64,000 nucleotides of DNA from Fortiea contorta PCC 7126 (GTDB lineage Bacteria > Cyanobacteriota > Cyanobacteriia > Cyanobacteriales > Nostocaceae), in contig NZ_KB235930.1 in assembly GCF_000332295.1 (NCBI RefSeq), forward strand, positions 749,895 to 813,894. Direction: 5' to 3'. Made by a program: the position numbers and the translations under genes. Positions 1 through 9,963 of the stretch are shown piece after piece. The first letter of the stretch is position 1. Every line of letters begins with the position of its first letter. The notes beneath the pieces are model-generated. The model was given only the letters and a program-made list of their open reading frames with translations. It did no database searches and was not told the DNA's origin.

Positions 1-1222
1 CATCAAAACGCAGGGAAATTCCTTCATTTGGTTGAATCCGCATGGCCAAAATGTTGGCGTTGGCTTGTTGAGCGGCGGATTGAAATAATCTAGAAGGAAC
101 ATCGCGGAAATGGATGGAAATCTCACTGACTTTTTTCGGCATCCGTTTTCCCGTCCGTAGGTAGAAGGGGACACCTTTCCAGCGCCAGTTGTCCACCAAA
201 AACTTCATCGCTACATAGGTGGGGGTGGTGGAATTAGGATTAACTCCTGGTTCTTGCCGATACCCTGGTACTGGCTGTCCTTTCATCCAGCCAGCGCTGT
301 ATTGACCGCGTACTGCGGAACGAGACAAGTTATGCACATCAGCAAGACGGGTAGCTTGTAATGCTTTGACTTTTTCCGTACGGATACTGTCAGCATCCAT
401 CGCGTTAGGTACTTCCATTGCTGTCAAGCAATAAAGTTGCATCAGGTGGTTCTGCAACATGTCTCTTAAAGCACCGGCGCTTTCATAATATCCCGCCCGG
501 TCTTCTACACCTACAGTTTCTGCCACGGTGATTTGCACGTGGTCAACAAACTGACGATTCCACAAAGGTTCAAAAATGGCATTGGCAAAGCGGAACACCA
601 GCAAATTCTGGACTGTTTCTTTGCCCAAGTAGTGGTCAATGCGGTATACTTGATTTTCCTTACAGAATTTCTGCACTACTTTGTTGAGACTTTGGGCTGA
701 GGCTAAGTCCCGACCAAAGGGCTTCTCAATTACCAGACGATGTTTGTAAGGATCATCTAGCATTCCTGCTGTCCCTAGTTGTTTAATAGCTTCGGGAAAG
801 AAGGACGGAGCAACGGAGAGGTAAAACATCCGGTTTCCCCGTGTGCCCCGTTTTTCGTCTAATTCTGTCAATAAGTTTTTTAGCTGCTGGTAGCTTTCAG
901 GGTTGTCTATGTCTCCGGGAGAGTAAAACAAACCTTGAGAGAAGTCTTGCCAGAGTTCCCCTAGTTCGACATTCCCATGAGCCTCTTCCATGCCTTTTTG
1001 CATTTGCTCGCGGAAGTATTCATGAGTCCACGCCCGACGTGCCACACCGACAATGGTAGTTTCTGGCGGAATGCGTCTTTCTCGCCGCAGTTTGTACAGC
1101 GCTGGGACTAGTTTGCGCCAGGTAAGATCACCAGAAGCGCCGAAAATGACTATAATTTGGGGTTCGGGCATCCCTTGTTGTTGCAGACCAACGCGCAAGG
1201 GATTTTCTAGCAGACTGACCAT
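1..1222 (-). CDS. zwf: glucose-6-phosphate dehydrogenase, 3' end outside the window
   Basis: Catalyses oxidation of glucose-6-phosphate to 6-phosphogluconolactone with NADP, the first step of the cytosolic oxidative pentose phosphate pathway and the main source of reductant in the dark and in heterocysts. Read from the ATG at 1222-1220 on the minus strand, the protein begins [19 protein letters not shown]. Near residue 28 it carries the dinucleotide-binding motif [11 protein letters not shown], and further on the active-site signature RIDHYLGKE. About 407 codons are visible; the C-terminus lies beyond the left edge. It is the third gene of a minus-strand fbp-tal-zwf series; opcA would be expected next, but outside the window. 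Identification is firm. Confidence 0.96.
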   Translation of the reverse strand, partial: MVSLLENPLRVGLQQQGMPEPQIIVIFGASGDLTWRKLVPALYKLRRERRIPPETTIVGVARRAWTHEYFREQMQKGMEEAHGNVELGELWQDFSQGLFYSPGDIDNPESYQQLKNLLTELDEKRGTRGNRMFYLSVAPSFFPEAIKQLGTAGMLDDPYKHRLVIEKPFGRDLASAQSLNKVVQKFCKENQVYRIDHYLGKETVQNLLVFRFANAIFEPLWNRQFVDHVQITVAETVGVEDRAGYYESAGALRDMLQNHLMQLYCLTAMEVPNAMDADSIRTEKVKALQATRLADVHNLSRSAVRGQYSAGWMKGQPVPGYRQEPGVNPNSTTPTYVAMKFLVDNWRWKGVPFYLRTGKRMPKKVSEISIHFRDVPSRLFQSAAQQANANILAMRIQPNEGISLRFD

Positions 1223-1344
1223 AAGAGTTTAGATTTGAGAGTTTGGGTTTTGGGTTGTGGACTGGGGTTTGGGGTTTGGGGTTTGGGCACTTTACTTTCT
1301 CTCTAGTCCCTATGCTCTATTCCCTATGCCCCAAACCCCATTTC
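1223..1344. other. tal-zwf intergenic gap with G-rich tandem repeat
   Basis: This 122-bp spacer between tal and zwf contains a run of GGGGTTT heptamers at about 1264-1287 (three full copies plus a partial one) and related degenerate units on either side. Such low-complexity heptamers are the STRR class of repeats known from heterocystous cyanobacteria. No separate promoter is obvious, so zwf may be read from upstream. Confidence 0.6.
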
Positions 1345-2490
1345 CTACACTGGTGACAATAGCTTGACTTTGCCTTCTAAAGAGTTCATTAAGGACTGGT
1401 AAGGCTTGACAAACTTGTCGATGCCTTCAATTAGTAATTCTTTCATCACTACATTGATATCGATGTCAATGTCGGGATCTTTTAGGCTTTCGATGAGCTG
1501 GTAAGCTTCTTGAGTGCCTGTTTCTAATTGACTGGCGACATCGCAGTGGTCAGCACAGGCTGCTATTGTCGCTGGTGGTAGGGTATTCACGGTTTCTGAG
1601 CCTATTAAGGCATCGACATACATGACGTCGCTGTAACTGGGGTCTTTGGTGCTGGTGCTAGCCCAAAGTAGCCGCTGGACTTTTGCACCTTTTGCTGCTA
1701 AGGCTTGCCAGTTATCACCCTGGATAATTTTTTTGTATTCTTGATAAGCTATTTTGGCATTAGCGATCGCTACTTTACCCCGAATCGCGCCCAATTTTGT
1801 TTGCTGGGTAATGTCATCAACGCCTTTTTTCAACTTAGCATCTATCTTGGCGTCGATGTGGTTGTCGATGCGGCTGAGGAAAAAGCTAGCGACTGAAGCA
1901 ATTTTGCTAATATCCTGGCCTGCAGCTAATCTTTTTTCTAAGCCGCGAATATACGCCTTAGCTGTGTTGATGTAGCTGTCTACAGAAAACAGGAGTGTGA
2001 CATTAACATTAATACCATCAGCTATTACCTGTTCCACAGCGGGCAGACCGGATTCTGTGCCGGGAATTTTAATCATGACATTTTCCCGACCAATTTCTTG
2101 GAAATAGCGGCGAGCTTCGGCGATGGTAGCTGCGGTGTCATGGGCGATGGTGGGTGGGACTTCGATACTCACATAACCATCTAGTCCATTGCTGGCTTCA
2201 TAAACTGGGCGCAAGATATCGCAGGCGTTGCGGATATCTGCGAAAATCAGGGATTCATAGATTTTGTATGTTGGTAATTGGGCATGAATTCCGGCCTCAA
2301 TATCAGCATCATAAATTACATTGCCGGCGATCGCTTTTTCAAAAATAGCTGGGTTGGAGGTAATCCCAGCGATACCCTGATTTTCCACCAAGTCCTGGAG
2401 TTCACCTGATTGGATAATGTCACGGCTTAAGTTATCCATCCAGATACTTTGACCGTATTGTTTAATTTTTAGTAGATGATTGGTGGTCAT
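1345..2490 (-). CDS. tal: transaldolase
   Basis: Transfers a dihydroxyacetone unit between sugar phosphates in the non-oxidative pentose phosphate branch. The protein is 381 residues from MTTNHLLKIKQYGQSIW, the usual cyanobacterial N-terminus. An in-frame start 51 bp upstream would add 17 unconserved residues. The chosen ATG has AGGAG about 15 bp ahead of it. The Schiff-base lysine region is recognisable as VMIKIPGTESGL, and the early motif DNLSRDIIQSGEL is typical of the long bacterial Tal form. It lies between fbp and zwf on the same strand, so it probably shares a transcript with at least one of them. Confidence 0.95.
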   Translation of the reverse strand: MTTNHLLKIKQYGQSIWMDNLSRDIIQSGELQDLVENQGIAGITSNPAIFEKAIAGNVIYDADIEAGIHAQLPTYKIYESLIFADIRNACDILRPVYEASNGLDGYVSIEVPPTIAHDTAATIAEARRYFQEIGRENVMIKIPGTESGLPAVEQVIADGINVNVTLLFSVDSYINTAKAYIRGLEKRLAAGQDISKIASVASFFLSRIDNHIDAKIDAKLKKGVDDITQQTKLGAIRGKVAIANAKIAYQEYKKIIQGDNWQALAAKGAKVQRLLWASTSTKDPSYSDVMYVDALIGSETVNTLPPATIAACADHCDVASQLETGTQEAYQLIESLKDPDIDIDINVVMKELLIEGIDKFVKPYQSLMNSLEGKVKLLSPV

Positions 2491-2680
2491 AGCTATATTT
2501 GTTTCACTCCTATTGAGGATGTTTTGTAGTGAATTTGGCACGACCCATCAAGTTTTGATGGTGACTTTTGCATTTTGGCTCTGCCAATCACTTATCGCAT
2601 CGACCAGCTGAGATAGTCTTTGATACCGCTATTGTGCATCCCCAATCTGTGTCTCAGATTAAGCTTGATTTAAACTTGGC

Positions 2681-3730
2681 TTAGTGACCATTTTGAATAA
2701 AAGACTCTACCTTGGCGACATCTTCTTTACTACCAATAATTAAGGGTGTGCGTTGATGCAGTTTTTTCGGTACTACATCTAAGATATCTAACAGTCCGGT
2801 AGTTGCACGGCCACCCGCTTGCTCAATTAAAAAGGCTAAGGGTGCAGATTCATACAACAAGCGCAGTTTACCTTCTGGTTTTTGGATAGTTCCAGGGTAG
2901 AGAAATACACCGCCTTGAACTAAAATTCTATGGATATCGCTCACCATCGCTCCACTATAACGAGCGGTGTAGCCTTCTGTGCGATGGACATAGCGGATAT
3001 ATTCCCTAATCGATTCTTCCCACTGCCAGAAGTTCCCTTCATTGACGCTATACACCGAACCATGTGTCGGAATTTTGATATTTTCTTCTGTGAGAATAAA
3101 CTCTCCCAAGCTGGGATCAAGGGTGAATGAATGGACGCCTCTACCGATAGAGTACACCAACATGGTACTGGGGCCATAGAGAATATACCCAGCGGCTAGT
3201 TGTTTGCGGCCATTGGTTAACAAGTCTGTAGCTTTACCGTCGCTATCATTTCCTTCTTGCTGACGAATGGCAAAAATGGAACCCAAACTCAGATTGGTAT
3301 CGGTGTTTGATGAACCATCGATGGGGTCATAGAGCAAGGTGTAACGCCCAATGGGACAATTTTCGGGAATGTAGTATGGTTGATCCATTTCCTCGGAAGC
3401 TAAACGACAAACTAAGCCGCTTTGCTTGAATACCGAGATAAATACGTCGTTAGCATAGACATCCATCTTTTTGACGGATTCTCCTTGCACATTCACTTCC
3501 CCTGTAAATCCCAGCACTCCTTCCATTAATCCAGCGCGGCTGAGACGGCGTGCAACCAGCTTACCAGCTAGGGCAATGCGATTCATCAACGCACTCAAAT
3601 CCTGTGCATCTGCAGAAAAACTTTGCAGTTGCTGTAAAACGTGACGCGATAAGGTTGTACAATCACGATCTAGAGTTTTGTCTGTGGCGTAGTCATTGGA
3701 CAAACCTAAAAATTCTGGCGCTTGAGCCAT
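2681..3730 (-). CDS. fbp: class I fructose-1,6-bisphosphatase
   Basis: Hydrolyses fructose-1,6-bisphosphate to fructose-6-phosphate, for gluconeogenesis and for feeding the pentose phosphate cycle. The 349-residue product has the metal-binding signature [11 protein letters not shown] near residue 133, the substrate-loop region [15 protein letters not shown] and the C-terminal motif QAGGRATTG, all typical of the class I family. In most cyanobacteria this protein coexists with a dual FBPase/SBPase (GlpX-type). It is first of the fbp-tal-zwf series, 190 bp upstream of tal, and is preceded by a long promoter region. Confidence 0.96.
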   Translation of the reverse strand: MAQAPEFLGLSNDYATDKTLDRDCTTLSRHVLQQLQSFSADAQDLSALMNRIALAGKLVARRLSRAGLMEGVLGFTGEVNVQGESVKKMDVYANDVFISVFKQSGLVCRLASEEMDQPYYIPENCPIGRYTLLYDPIDGSSNTDTNLSLGSIFAIRQQEGNDSDGKATDLLTNGRKQLAAGYILYGPSTMLVYSIGRGVHSFTLDPSLGEFILTEENIKIPTHGSVYSVNEGNFWQWEESIREYIRYVHRTEGYTARYSGAMVSDIHRILVQGGVFLYPGTIQKPEGKLRLLYESAPLAFLIEQAGGRATTGLLDILDVVPKKLHQRTPLIIGSKEDVAKVESFIQNGH

Positions 3731-4199
3731 TGTTATTTCCTCTCTCGACTGGCTGTTGGTTAGCTCGATGCCATTGATGGCAGTGTATGGTCACTGCCTC
3801 TATCTTAGAAAGGTAATTTGATAACTTGAATCCGATTTTAGATAAACTAAAGAAATGACCTGCATCAGCGCATGGAATGATTATTTTTGCCTAATTCCAC
3901 CACGCAAAAAATTTTGAGCCAAGGAATCCTTAGCTCAATGCGATGTGCAAGCGGATATTGGTTTTTTCGCTGTTTTGGGAAGAGTGTTTTGTCTAGATTC
4001 CCTGGGTGTATAGATTTTTGTTTCTAGTTAATTTGACCCAAATCAAATGAAGTGAGAGTTGTTACAAACCACCACGGGCTAGAGAAAATTAGGTTTTTTG
4101 GTTTTTGGCTTTACAGGTGAGATACCTTCATACTTCGGTTGACTTGGTATACTTGTTGCTTAACTAAAAACAATTTGCTATTATGAGACTTCTAACTGG
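3731..4199. promoter_or_regulatory. fbp upstream region with a dyad
   Basis: This 469-bp gap upstream of fbp holds no convincing gene. At 3914-3938 there is a symmetrical dyad: TTGAGC pairs with GCTCAA and AAGGA with TCCTT around a single central base, with one mismatch. It is not followed by a T-run, so it is unlikely to be a terminator for the plus strand. It could be a regulator-binding palindrome for the carbon operon; that role is inference only. Confidence 0.35.
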
Positions 4200-4487
4200 T
4201 TAATATTCTTGTTTCTTATTCCAGTTACCGCGTCGGTTGTTGTCTTCCCGTGGCTTGGCCTTATTGACTCTGAGTTGACGACCCATCCACTCTGCGCCAT
4301 CTAATTCTGTGATCGCAGCGTCTTCTTGAGCATCTTCATTCATGTCTACAAAAGCGAAGCCTCGCAGTCGCCCGGTTTCTCGGTCAGTGGGCAAAACAAC
4401 TCGTTTGACTTCGCCATAATCAGCAAATACTGCTCTCAAATCTGCTTCGGTAGCGCGGTAGGAGAGATTTCCAACGTAAATAGTCAT
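4200..4487 (-). CDS. rbp: RRM-domain RNA-binding protein (Rbp)
   Basis: A single RNA-recognition motif fills the 95-residue protein. RNP2 is IYVGNL at residues 3-8 and RNP1 is RGFAFVDM near residue 43. The tail (REDNNRRGNWNKKQEY) is short, basic and glycine-poor. Cyanobacterial Rbp proteins of this size are cold-inducible and have been linked to mRNA localisation at thylakoid membranes; the member here could be any of several paralogues, so no numbered symbol is given. A long leader of several hundred bases precedes the gene, as is usual for rbp genes under post-transcriptional cold control. Confidence 0.9.
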   Translation of the reverse strand: MTIYVGNLSYRATEADLRAVFADYGEVKRVVLPTDRETGRLRGFAFVDMNEDAQEDAAITELDGAEWMGRQLRVNKAKPREDNNRRGNWNKKQEY

Positions 4488-4996
4488 GTGGGATCACGTA
4501 AGTTTCAACAAAAAGCGATTGAGTTCAGCTGGAAAACCGATCCGACAAACTGCAACTTTTGCATACCATCTTCTGATTCACCTTTGGCGGATGTTGTAGT
4601 GCAGTAACCCTAATGGTGAGTGTCTCTACAACTAAACTGCCCGTATGGCTGAACTTACGCATACTTTCAGATCATAACTGATCATCATATTTTGCAAAGT
4701 ATGATACATTACAAACGCTTACAAGATAAAATTAGTTGCACTTATATATCGGCTATTTGCTGAAAATAGAGAAAGCTTTAAAGATGGGAAAACCCCGCAC
4801 TCCCAAGGTTCCCTGACGGGGTATGATAGTATTCACCATATTTAAAGACAAAAAATTAAATTAGTCAGGAGTAGAAAACAATTACTCTTGGGAGCAGCTT
4901 CCGACTTGTTATCAAAATAGCTGCTCACTACCAGTAATAAATGGGATGATAAAGCAATCAGACAAAAGGAGAACAGTTGTTATTTTTCCCCTCTAT
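4488..4996. promoter_or_regulatory. rbp leader/promoter region and a short hairpin
   Basis: This 509-bp stretch separates the rbp start (minus strand) from the stop of the PatD-like gene (minus strand). It is AT-rich and carries a hairpin at 4792-4822, with ACCCCG pairing to CGGGGT across a 19-base loop. The half nearest rbp (4488-4700) is probably its 5' leader. No open reading frame here looks real; the one at 4326-4607 on the plus strand is antisense to rbp. Confidence 0.4.
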
Positions 4997-5332
4997 TTAT
5001 GGTTGCAGGATGGCTTCACAGTATTGGATCAGAGTTTGCAAGCGATCGCCTATTGTCTGCAGTCTCGCCTGTGTAGTAGACTGCTGTCTTGCCCCTTGGA
5101 AAAACATGATGTCTATTTCCAACAAGCGCAATTGCTTGCTAATCTCTGTGCGATAAGACTGCTCACGCGCATCTACCTCAACCAAAGGCGCAATCTGTTG
5201 CCCAAAAAATTGTTGCAAAGAATCTAGATGCTGGCGCAGTTGTCCAGCAGAGATTTGGTTATTGGTAGCATCGGCGTGAAATTGTCTGAGCAAATTCGCC
5301 AAAACCTGATATTTTTCTTGATTTAGAGACAT
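4997..5332 (-). CDS. patD: PatD-like heterocyst frequency control protein
   Basis: A 111-residue helical protein without signal peptide or membrane segment. Its C-terminal half carries SREQSYRTEISKQLRLLE-like sequence (here AREQSYRTEISKQLRLLEID), followed by MFFQGARQ and a final TLIQYCEAIL. I recognise these as conserved blocks of the small cyanobacterial family annotated PatD, which affects heterocyst frequency through cell-division protein FtsZ. The family name is from memory of its sequence pattern, not from a search. The gene is divergent from the (p)ppGpp synthetase gene across 279 bp. Confidence 0.6.
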   Translation of the reverse strand: MSLNQEKYQVLANLLRQFHADATNNQISAGQLRQHLDSLQQFFGQQIAPLVEVDAREQSYRTEISKQLRLLEIDIMFFQGARQQSTTQARLQTIGDRLQTLIQYCEAILQP

Positions 5333-5611
5333 CCAGTACCAGTTGAGATAGTATTAATGTCAAGAATTTTTTCTTCTACAATAAACCTTTTCCAGCTATT
5401 TTTAGCACCAGAAGTCTCAAATCAACCTTTGAGGCTTCATTTGCTAAAAATCTGACTTCAAAAATATCCAACTGAAAACTGGCAATAAATGATTATCATA
5501 GGCAATTAAGAAATTGTTTTCACACTGTTTTTTAGCAGCGTCTTTCAGAGGCGATGCTGTCATTTTTTCTATTTTTGCACTTATTCACAGATCACCTCTA
5601 GCCCCCTTTGT
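5333..5611. promoter_or_regulatory. divergent promoter region, patD-like / rsh
   Basis: 279 bp of AT-rich DNA between two divergently transcribed genes must contain both promoters. I could not pick out a convincing -35/-10 pair, a GTAN8TAC site or another known operator. No open frame of interest lies in it. Confidence 0.4.
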
Positions 5612-7882
5612 ATGAGCAGCACAGCTATCAATTCCTCAATTGATGTTCCCCTTCCGGAATGGCTACACAAATGTTTAAGCGATTCATCGGTAAGTGGTAA
5701 CGAAGCGGAAGATGACCGAAGGTATGGTGACGCAAATTTAATTGCTCAAGCATTTAAATTTGCCTATCGACTGCATCAAGGTCAATACCGCAAATCGGGA
5801 GAACCATATATTTGTCATCCCGTCGCGGTGGCTGGATTGCTGCGTGACTTGGGCGGTAGTGCTGCTATGATAGCAGCTGGATTTCTCCATGATGTAGTAG
5901 AAGATACAGATATTACAATCGAGCAAATAGACGAACTGTTTGGCTCCGAAGTTCGACAATTAGTCGAGGGCGTCACTAAGCTTTCTAAAATCAATTTCAA
6001 AAGCAAAACTGAAAGCCAAGCGGAAAACTTCCGGCGGATGTTTTTGTCAATGGCGCAAGATATCCGGGTAATTGTGGTGAAGTTGGCAGACCGTCTACAT
6101 AATATGCGAACTTTGCAAGTTATGCCAGATGAAAAACGCCGCCGCATTGCTCAAGAAACACGAGATATTTTTGCTCCCTTAGCGAATCGCTTGGGGATTT
6201 GGCATTTTAAATGGGAATTAGAAGATTTAGCATTTAAATATCTTGAACCTGAATCTTTCCGACAAATTCAGCAGTATGTGTCGGAAAAACGGACTTCCAG
6301 AGAAGAAAAACTAGCCAGAGCTACGACGATTTTGCAAGAGCGGTTACAACAAGCCGGAATTAAATGTCTGGATATCAGCGGTCGCCCCAAGCACCTCTAT
6401 AGTATTTACCAGAAAATGCAGCGACAGCAAAAGGAATTTCATGAAATTTATGATTTAGCGGCGCTGCGAATCATTGTGCAAACAAATGAAGAATGCTATC
6501 GTGCTTTAGCGATCGTCCATGATGCTTTTCGTCCCATCCCTGGTAGATTTAAGGACTATATCGGTTTGCCCAAGCCGAACCGTTACCAATCATTGCACAC
6601 TGGGGTGATTGGCTTGACTGGACGCCCGTTAGAGGTGCAAATCAGAACCCAGGAAATGCATCACATCGCTGAGTATGGAATTGCTGCCCATTGGAAGTAT
6701 AAAGAAACAGGCGGTTCTCACAACACTACTTTAACTTCTGCAGATGAAAAGTTTACTTGGTTGCGGCAATTGCTAGAATGGCAAAGCGACATGAAGGATG
6801 CACAGGAATATCTAGACAGTGTTAAAGATAACCTGTTTGAAGATGATGTTTATGTGTTTACACCTAAAGGGGATGTTGTGCCCTTAAATCCGGGTTCCAC
6901 CAGTGTAGACTTTGCTTATCGCATCCATACAGAAGTGGGTAATCACTGTGCGGGGGCGCGGGTGAATGGGCGGATGGTGCCATTGTCTACGCGGTTGCAG
7001 AATGGCGATATTGTGGATATCCTCACTCAAAAAAACAACCATCCCAGCTTAGATTGGTTGAACTTCGTGAGAACTTCCGCTGCCAAGTATCGGATTAAAC
7101 AATGGTATAAGCGATCGCGCCGGGAAGAAAACGTAGCTCGCGGTCGGGAATTGTTAGAAAAAGAACTCGGTAAAACAGGTTTTGACAGCCTCTTAAAGTC
7201 GGATGCAATGCACAGTGTAGCGGAAAAGTGTAATTATCACAGCGCTGAAGATTTGCTTGCGGGTTTGGGTTACGGTGAAATTACCCTTAACTTAGTGCTG
7301 AATCGTTGGCGAGAAGTGGTGAAAGCGCAACAACCAGTCGTCAGCACCCCTTTACTTCCCACTAAAGAATCAGCCGCAGCGACTAGAGCCTTGCGGGATG
7401 CACCAGGTACTAATTCCCGCATCACTGATTCACCGATTTTGGGGGTAGAAGGGCTAGTATATCATTTAGCGGGGTGTTGTACTCCTATTCCTGGCGAACC
7501 GATAATTGGCGTAGTTACGCGCGGTAGGGGAATTTCTATTCATCGTCAAGGATGTAATAATCTTGATAGCGTCGAGTATGAGCGACTAGTGCCGGTGAGA
7601 TGGAATTCCACAGAAACCACCTCTCGTCCCCAAACTTATCCTGTGAATGTGCAAATCGAAGCTTTAGACAGGGTGGGGGTATTGAAAGATATCTTATCTC
7701 GGTTGAGTGACCAAGGAATTAACGTCCGCCATGCTCAAGTGAAAACGGCTACAGGTCAACCAGCATTAATGGACTTAGGAATAGATATACGCGATCGCCC
7801 ACAATTAGAGCAAGTCTTTACCCAAATCAAAAAAATGAGCGACATTCTCAATATCCGTCGCGTCGGTCAGATTGACGAGTAG
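5612..7882 (+). CDS. spoT: bifunctional (p)ppGpp synthetase/hydrolase (RelA/SpoT homologue)
   Basis: Makes and degrades the alarmone (p)ppGpp in the stringent response to starvation or darkness. The 756-residue chain shows the full long-RSH order. An HD hydrolase domain comes first (about 40-190, with HDVVEDTD near residue 93), then the synthetase domain (about 240-370, with RFKDYIGLPKPNRYQSLHT). A TGS domain follows (about 410-475, VYVFTPKGDVVPLNPGSTSV), then a helical and zinc-finger-like region with GCCTPIPGE near 625, and a C-terminal ACT domain (about 675-750). The intact HD motif suggests both activities are kept. The gene stands alone; the IS element begins 26 bp after its stop. Confidence 0.95.
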   Translation: MSSTAINSSIDVPLPEWLHKCLSDSSVSGNEAEDDRRYGDANLIAQAFKFAYRLHQGQYRKSGEPYICHPVAVAGLLRDLGGSAAMIAAGFLHDVVEDTDITIEQIDELFGSEVRQLVEGVTKLSKINFKSKTESQAENFRRMFLSMAQDIRVIVVKLADRLHNMRTLQVMPDEKRRRIAQETRDIFAPLANRLGIWHFKWELEDLAFKYLEPESFRQIQQYVSEKRTSREEKLARATTILQERLQQAGIKCLDISGRPKHLYSIYQKMQRQQKEFHEIYDLAALRIIVQTNEECYRALAIVHDAFRPIPGRFKDYIGLPKPNRYQSLHTGVIGLTGRPLEVQIRTQEMHHIAEYGIAAHWKYKETGGSHNTTLTSADEKFTWLRQLLEWQSDMKDAQEYLDSVKDNLFEDDVYVFTPKGDVVPLNPGSTSVDFAYRIHTEVGNHCAGARVNGRMVPLSTRLQNGDIVDILTQKNNHPSLDWLNFVRTSAAKYRIKQWYKRSRREENVARGRELLEKELGKTGFDSLLKSDAMHSVAEKCNYHSAEDLLAGLGYGEITLNLVLNRWREVVKAQQPVVSTPLLPTKESAAATRALRDAPGTNSRITDSPILGVEGLVYHLAGCCTPIPGEPIIGVVTRGRGISIHRQGCNNLDSVEYERLVPVRWNSTETTSRPQTYPVNVQIEALDRVGVLKDILSRLSDQGINVRHAQVKTATGQPALMDLGIDIRDRPQLEQVFTQIKKMSDILNIRRVGQIDE

Positions 7883-7908
7883 AGATATGGCGGGGGGAGC
7901 AGGGGGGG

Positions 7909-7917
7909 ATTAGTGAT
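7909..7917 (+). repeat. left copy of 9-bp direct repeat (ATTAGTGAT)
   Basis: ATTAGTGAT abuts the left outer inverted repeat of the IS element. An identical copy at 9964-9972 abuts the right one. A preceding G is also shared, so the duplication may be 10 bp. It is best read as a target-site duplication from insertion just downstream of the rsh gene. Confidence 0.75.
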
Positions 7918-7951
7918 CATTGGTGTCAACTTAACGTATAACATATGTCCC

Positions 7952-8051
7952 GCAAGGAACTGAAGTTCCTTGCTCATAGCAAAAGTCATCTAAAGATGAC
8001 TAAATATTCCACCAAATTTTGAGTCTACTTTAGTAGACTTGCACTATGAGC
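7952..8051. repeat. cluster of three small hairpins in the left arm of the IS
   Basis: Three perfect stem-loops follow each other. GCAAGGAAC pairs with GTTCCTTGC (7952-7973), AGTCATCT with AGATGACT (7984-8001) and AGTCTACT with AGTAGACT (8022-8039). They are enclosed by an 8-bp inverted pair, GCTCATAG at 7972-7979 and CTATGAGC at 8044-8051. This looks like a foldback or MITE-like unit. It has no counterpart on the right side of the element. Confidence 0.6.
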
Positions 8052-8102
8052 CTGAGAATGAATGATACTGTTGGCGAATCAACTGAGGGGTCAGACCCAT
8101 CA
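8051..8102 (+). repeat. left inner inverted repeat (52 bp)
   Basis: Matches the reverse complement of 9860-9911 at 49 of 52 positions. It contains the palindromic core GGGGTCAGACCC. It lies 89 bp ahead of the transposase start and probably serves as a transposase-binding end. Confidence 0.8.
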
Positions 8103-8190
8103 AAATTGAGAGAGTAATGAAGCTTACATATGAGGTAATCTCAACTTAAGCCAAGATTTAAGTTGTCGGCAAGTAGAAGTGTAAACAAAA

Positions 8191-9849
8191 ATGACCCTTC
8201 ATCCGATAGAGCAATGGGCAATCCCAAAACAAACAGCCCTAGTAGCAAAGGCCGCATTTCCCAAAAGCAACGTTTACATGAAGATGTATGAGCAATTGGG
8301 ACAAATATATGTAGATGAAGATTTTCACTCTTTATATCCAGCGCGTTGTGGTCAACTAGCGCTATCCCCTGGAAGATTAGCACTAATTACGGTGATGCAG
8401 TTTGCTGAAGGATTAAGTGATAGACAGGCAGCAGAGGCAGTCAGGTCAAGAATAGATTGGAAATACGCTTTAGGATTAGAGTTAACCGATTCTGGTTTTG
8501 ACCATAGCGTGTTGGCAGAATTTCGAGAGCGACTGATTGCCAAAGACTCTCAAAGGCAATTACTAGATCAGATGCTCAATCAATTGAAAGAGCAAAAACT
8601 CATCAAAAGTCGGGGGCGGCAACGCACAGACTCGACTCATGTGCTAGCGGCTATCCGTCAAGTGAATCGCTTGGAGTTAGTAGGAGAAACTTTGCGCCAT
8701 GCACTCAATGAATTAGCAATGGTTGCGCCTCAATGGTTAAAAGCTCAAGTGACCTCAGATTGGTTTGACCGTTATGGTGCTAGGTTTGAGCAATATCGCT
8801 TGCCTCAAGAAAAAGCGGCAAGAGAACAACTGGCACTGACCATCGGTGCGGATGGACACCACATCTTGAGGGTAATTGATGAGTCCCAAACTGAAGAGAA
8901 GTGGCGACAACTGGAAAGTGTGGAGATTTTGCGAACTGTTTGGGTGCAACAATATGCTTTTATCGCAGAAACACTTGTGTGGCGAGAACCAACAAACACA
9001 GGTTTACCCCCTAACAAAGTCTCTATTCAATCCCCCTATGACACTGAAGCTCGCAACCGCACCAAACGAGATACCAATTGGACAGGATACACAGTTCATT
9101 TGACAGAAACCTGCGAAGAAAATCGCCCCAATCTGATTACTAATGTTGAGACGACTCCAGCAACAACTCCAGACGGAGCAATGACGCAAATTATTCATCA
9201 GCATCTAGCTCAAAAAGAGCTTCTGCCTGCACAACATCTGTTGGATACAGCTTATGTCGATGCCGAGCATCTAGTGACTTCTATGAGTGAGTATGAGGTT
9301 GACCTACTGGGAAAAGTTCCTGGTGACTCTAGTTGGCAAGCCAAAACAGATGGTGGATTTGATTTATCTTGCTTTGCGATTGACTGGGACAAGCATCAAG
9401 TCAGATGTCCCAGTGGTCAATTGAGTCAGGCTTGGCGAGAAAGAACCGATGATTATGACAATCGTGTGATTGAGGTGCGCTTTGAGCGTGCTAGTTGTGC
9501 TGCTTGTGAAAAAAGAAGCTTATGTACCCAAGCTAGAAAAGAACCCCGTCTGCTTAAATTCCGACACCGAGAACAACATCAAGCTTTGCAAGCTGCGCGG
9601 CTTCGTCAAACCACTCCAGATTTTCAACTTGACTATGCATTAAGAGCTGGGGTAGAAGGCTCTCTTTCCCAAGCCACTCGCGCATATGAATTGCGTCGTA
9701 GTCGCTACGTAGGTTTAGCGAAGACTCATTTACAACACATCGCTACCGCAGCTGCAATGAATTTGAGCCGCTTGATGGCTTGGTGGCAACAAATTCCCAA
9801 GGCAAAGACACGTATTTCTGCTTTTGCTGCTCTTGGCGCTACTGCTTAA
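8191..9849 (+). CDS. IS1182-family DDE transposase
   Basis: Would catalyse cut-and-paste or copy movement of the surrounding element. The 552-residue protein starts MTLHPIEQWAIPKQ. It has the N-terminal DUF772-type domain (LSPGRLALITVMQFAEGLSD, ERLI region) typical of IS1182/IS5-like transposases. The first catalytic Asp is likely in RGRQRTDSTHV near residue 150, the second in LLDTAYVDAEHL near residue 352. Cysteine-rich CAACEKRSLCTQ lies near 440, and a conserved ALRAGVEGSLSQATRAYELRR block near 485-505 carries the third acidic residue. No frameshift or stop is visible, so it is probably functional. Confidence 0.93.
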   Translation: MTLHPIEQWAIPKQTALVAKAAFPKSNVYMKMYEQLGQIYVDEDFHSLYPARCGQLALSPGRLALITVMQFAEGLSDRQAAEAVRSRIDWKYALGLELTDSGFDHSVLAEFRERLIAKDSQRQLLDQMLNQLKEQKLIKSRGRQRTDSTHVLAAIRQVNRLELVGETLRHALNELAMVAPQWLKAQVTSDWFDRYGARFEQYRLPQEKAAREQLALTIGADGHHILRVIDESQTEEKWRQLESVEILRTVWVQQYAFIAETLVWREPTNTGLPPNKVSIQSPYDTEARNRTKRDTNWTGYTVHLTETCEENRPNLITNVETTPATTPDGAMTQIIHQHLAQKELLPAQHLLDTAYVDAEHLVTSMSEYEVDLLGKVPGDSSWQAKTDGGFDLSCFAIDWDKHQVRCPSGQLSQAWRERTDDYDNRVIEVRFERASCAACEKRSLCTQARKEPRLLKFRHREQHQALQAARLRQTTPDFQLDYALRAGVEGSLSQATRAYELRRSRYVGLAKTHLQHIATAAAMNLSRLMAWWQQIPKAKTRISAFAALGATA

Positions 9850-9859
9850 CACATAGCCA

Positions 9860-9911
9860 TGATGGGTCTGACCCCTCAGTTAATTCGCCAACAGTATCAT
9901 GAATTCTCAGG
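9860..9911 (-). repeat. right inner inverted repeat (52 bp)
   Basis: Inverted partner of 8051-8102 with three mismatches. It begins 10 bp after the transposase stop codon. Confidence 0.8.
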
Positions 9912-9963
9912 CGGATGAGTCAGCCAACAAATAAGCCATCTTTAACTTAAGTTGACACGCATG

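Larger units (their letters stand above)
7918..9963 (+). mobile_element. IS1182-type insertion sequence with nested inverted repeats
   Basis: The element is about 2.05 kb and bounded by a 9-bp direct repeat. Outer ends of 17 bp match at 15 positions: CATTGGTGTCAACTTAA at 7918-7934 and its inverted partner at 9947-9963. A second, much longer inverted pair lies inside, 52 bp with three mismatches, at 8051-8102 and 9860-9911; it includes TGAGGGGTCAGACCC. Three small perfect hairpins lie between the outer and inner left repeats. One transposase gene fills the centre. The intact gene and well-matched ends suggest recent activity. It remains open whether the transposase's own ends are the 52-bp repeats, which would mean insertion into an older palindromic element, or the 17-bp ones. 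Confidence 0.85.

Noticed and set aside
841-1059. 72-codon plus-strand open frame
   Set aside because: Antisense to the zwf coding sequence, which has clear enzyme motifs.
5815-6147. 110-codon minus-strand open frame
   Set aside because: Lies opposite the HD hydrolase domain of the (p)ppGpp enzyme; a shadow frame.
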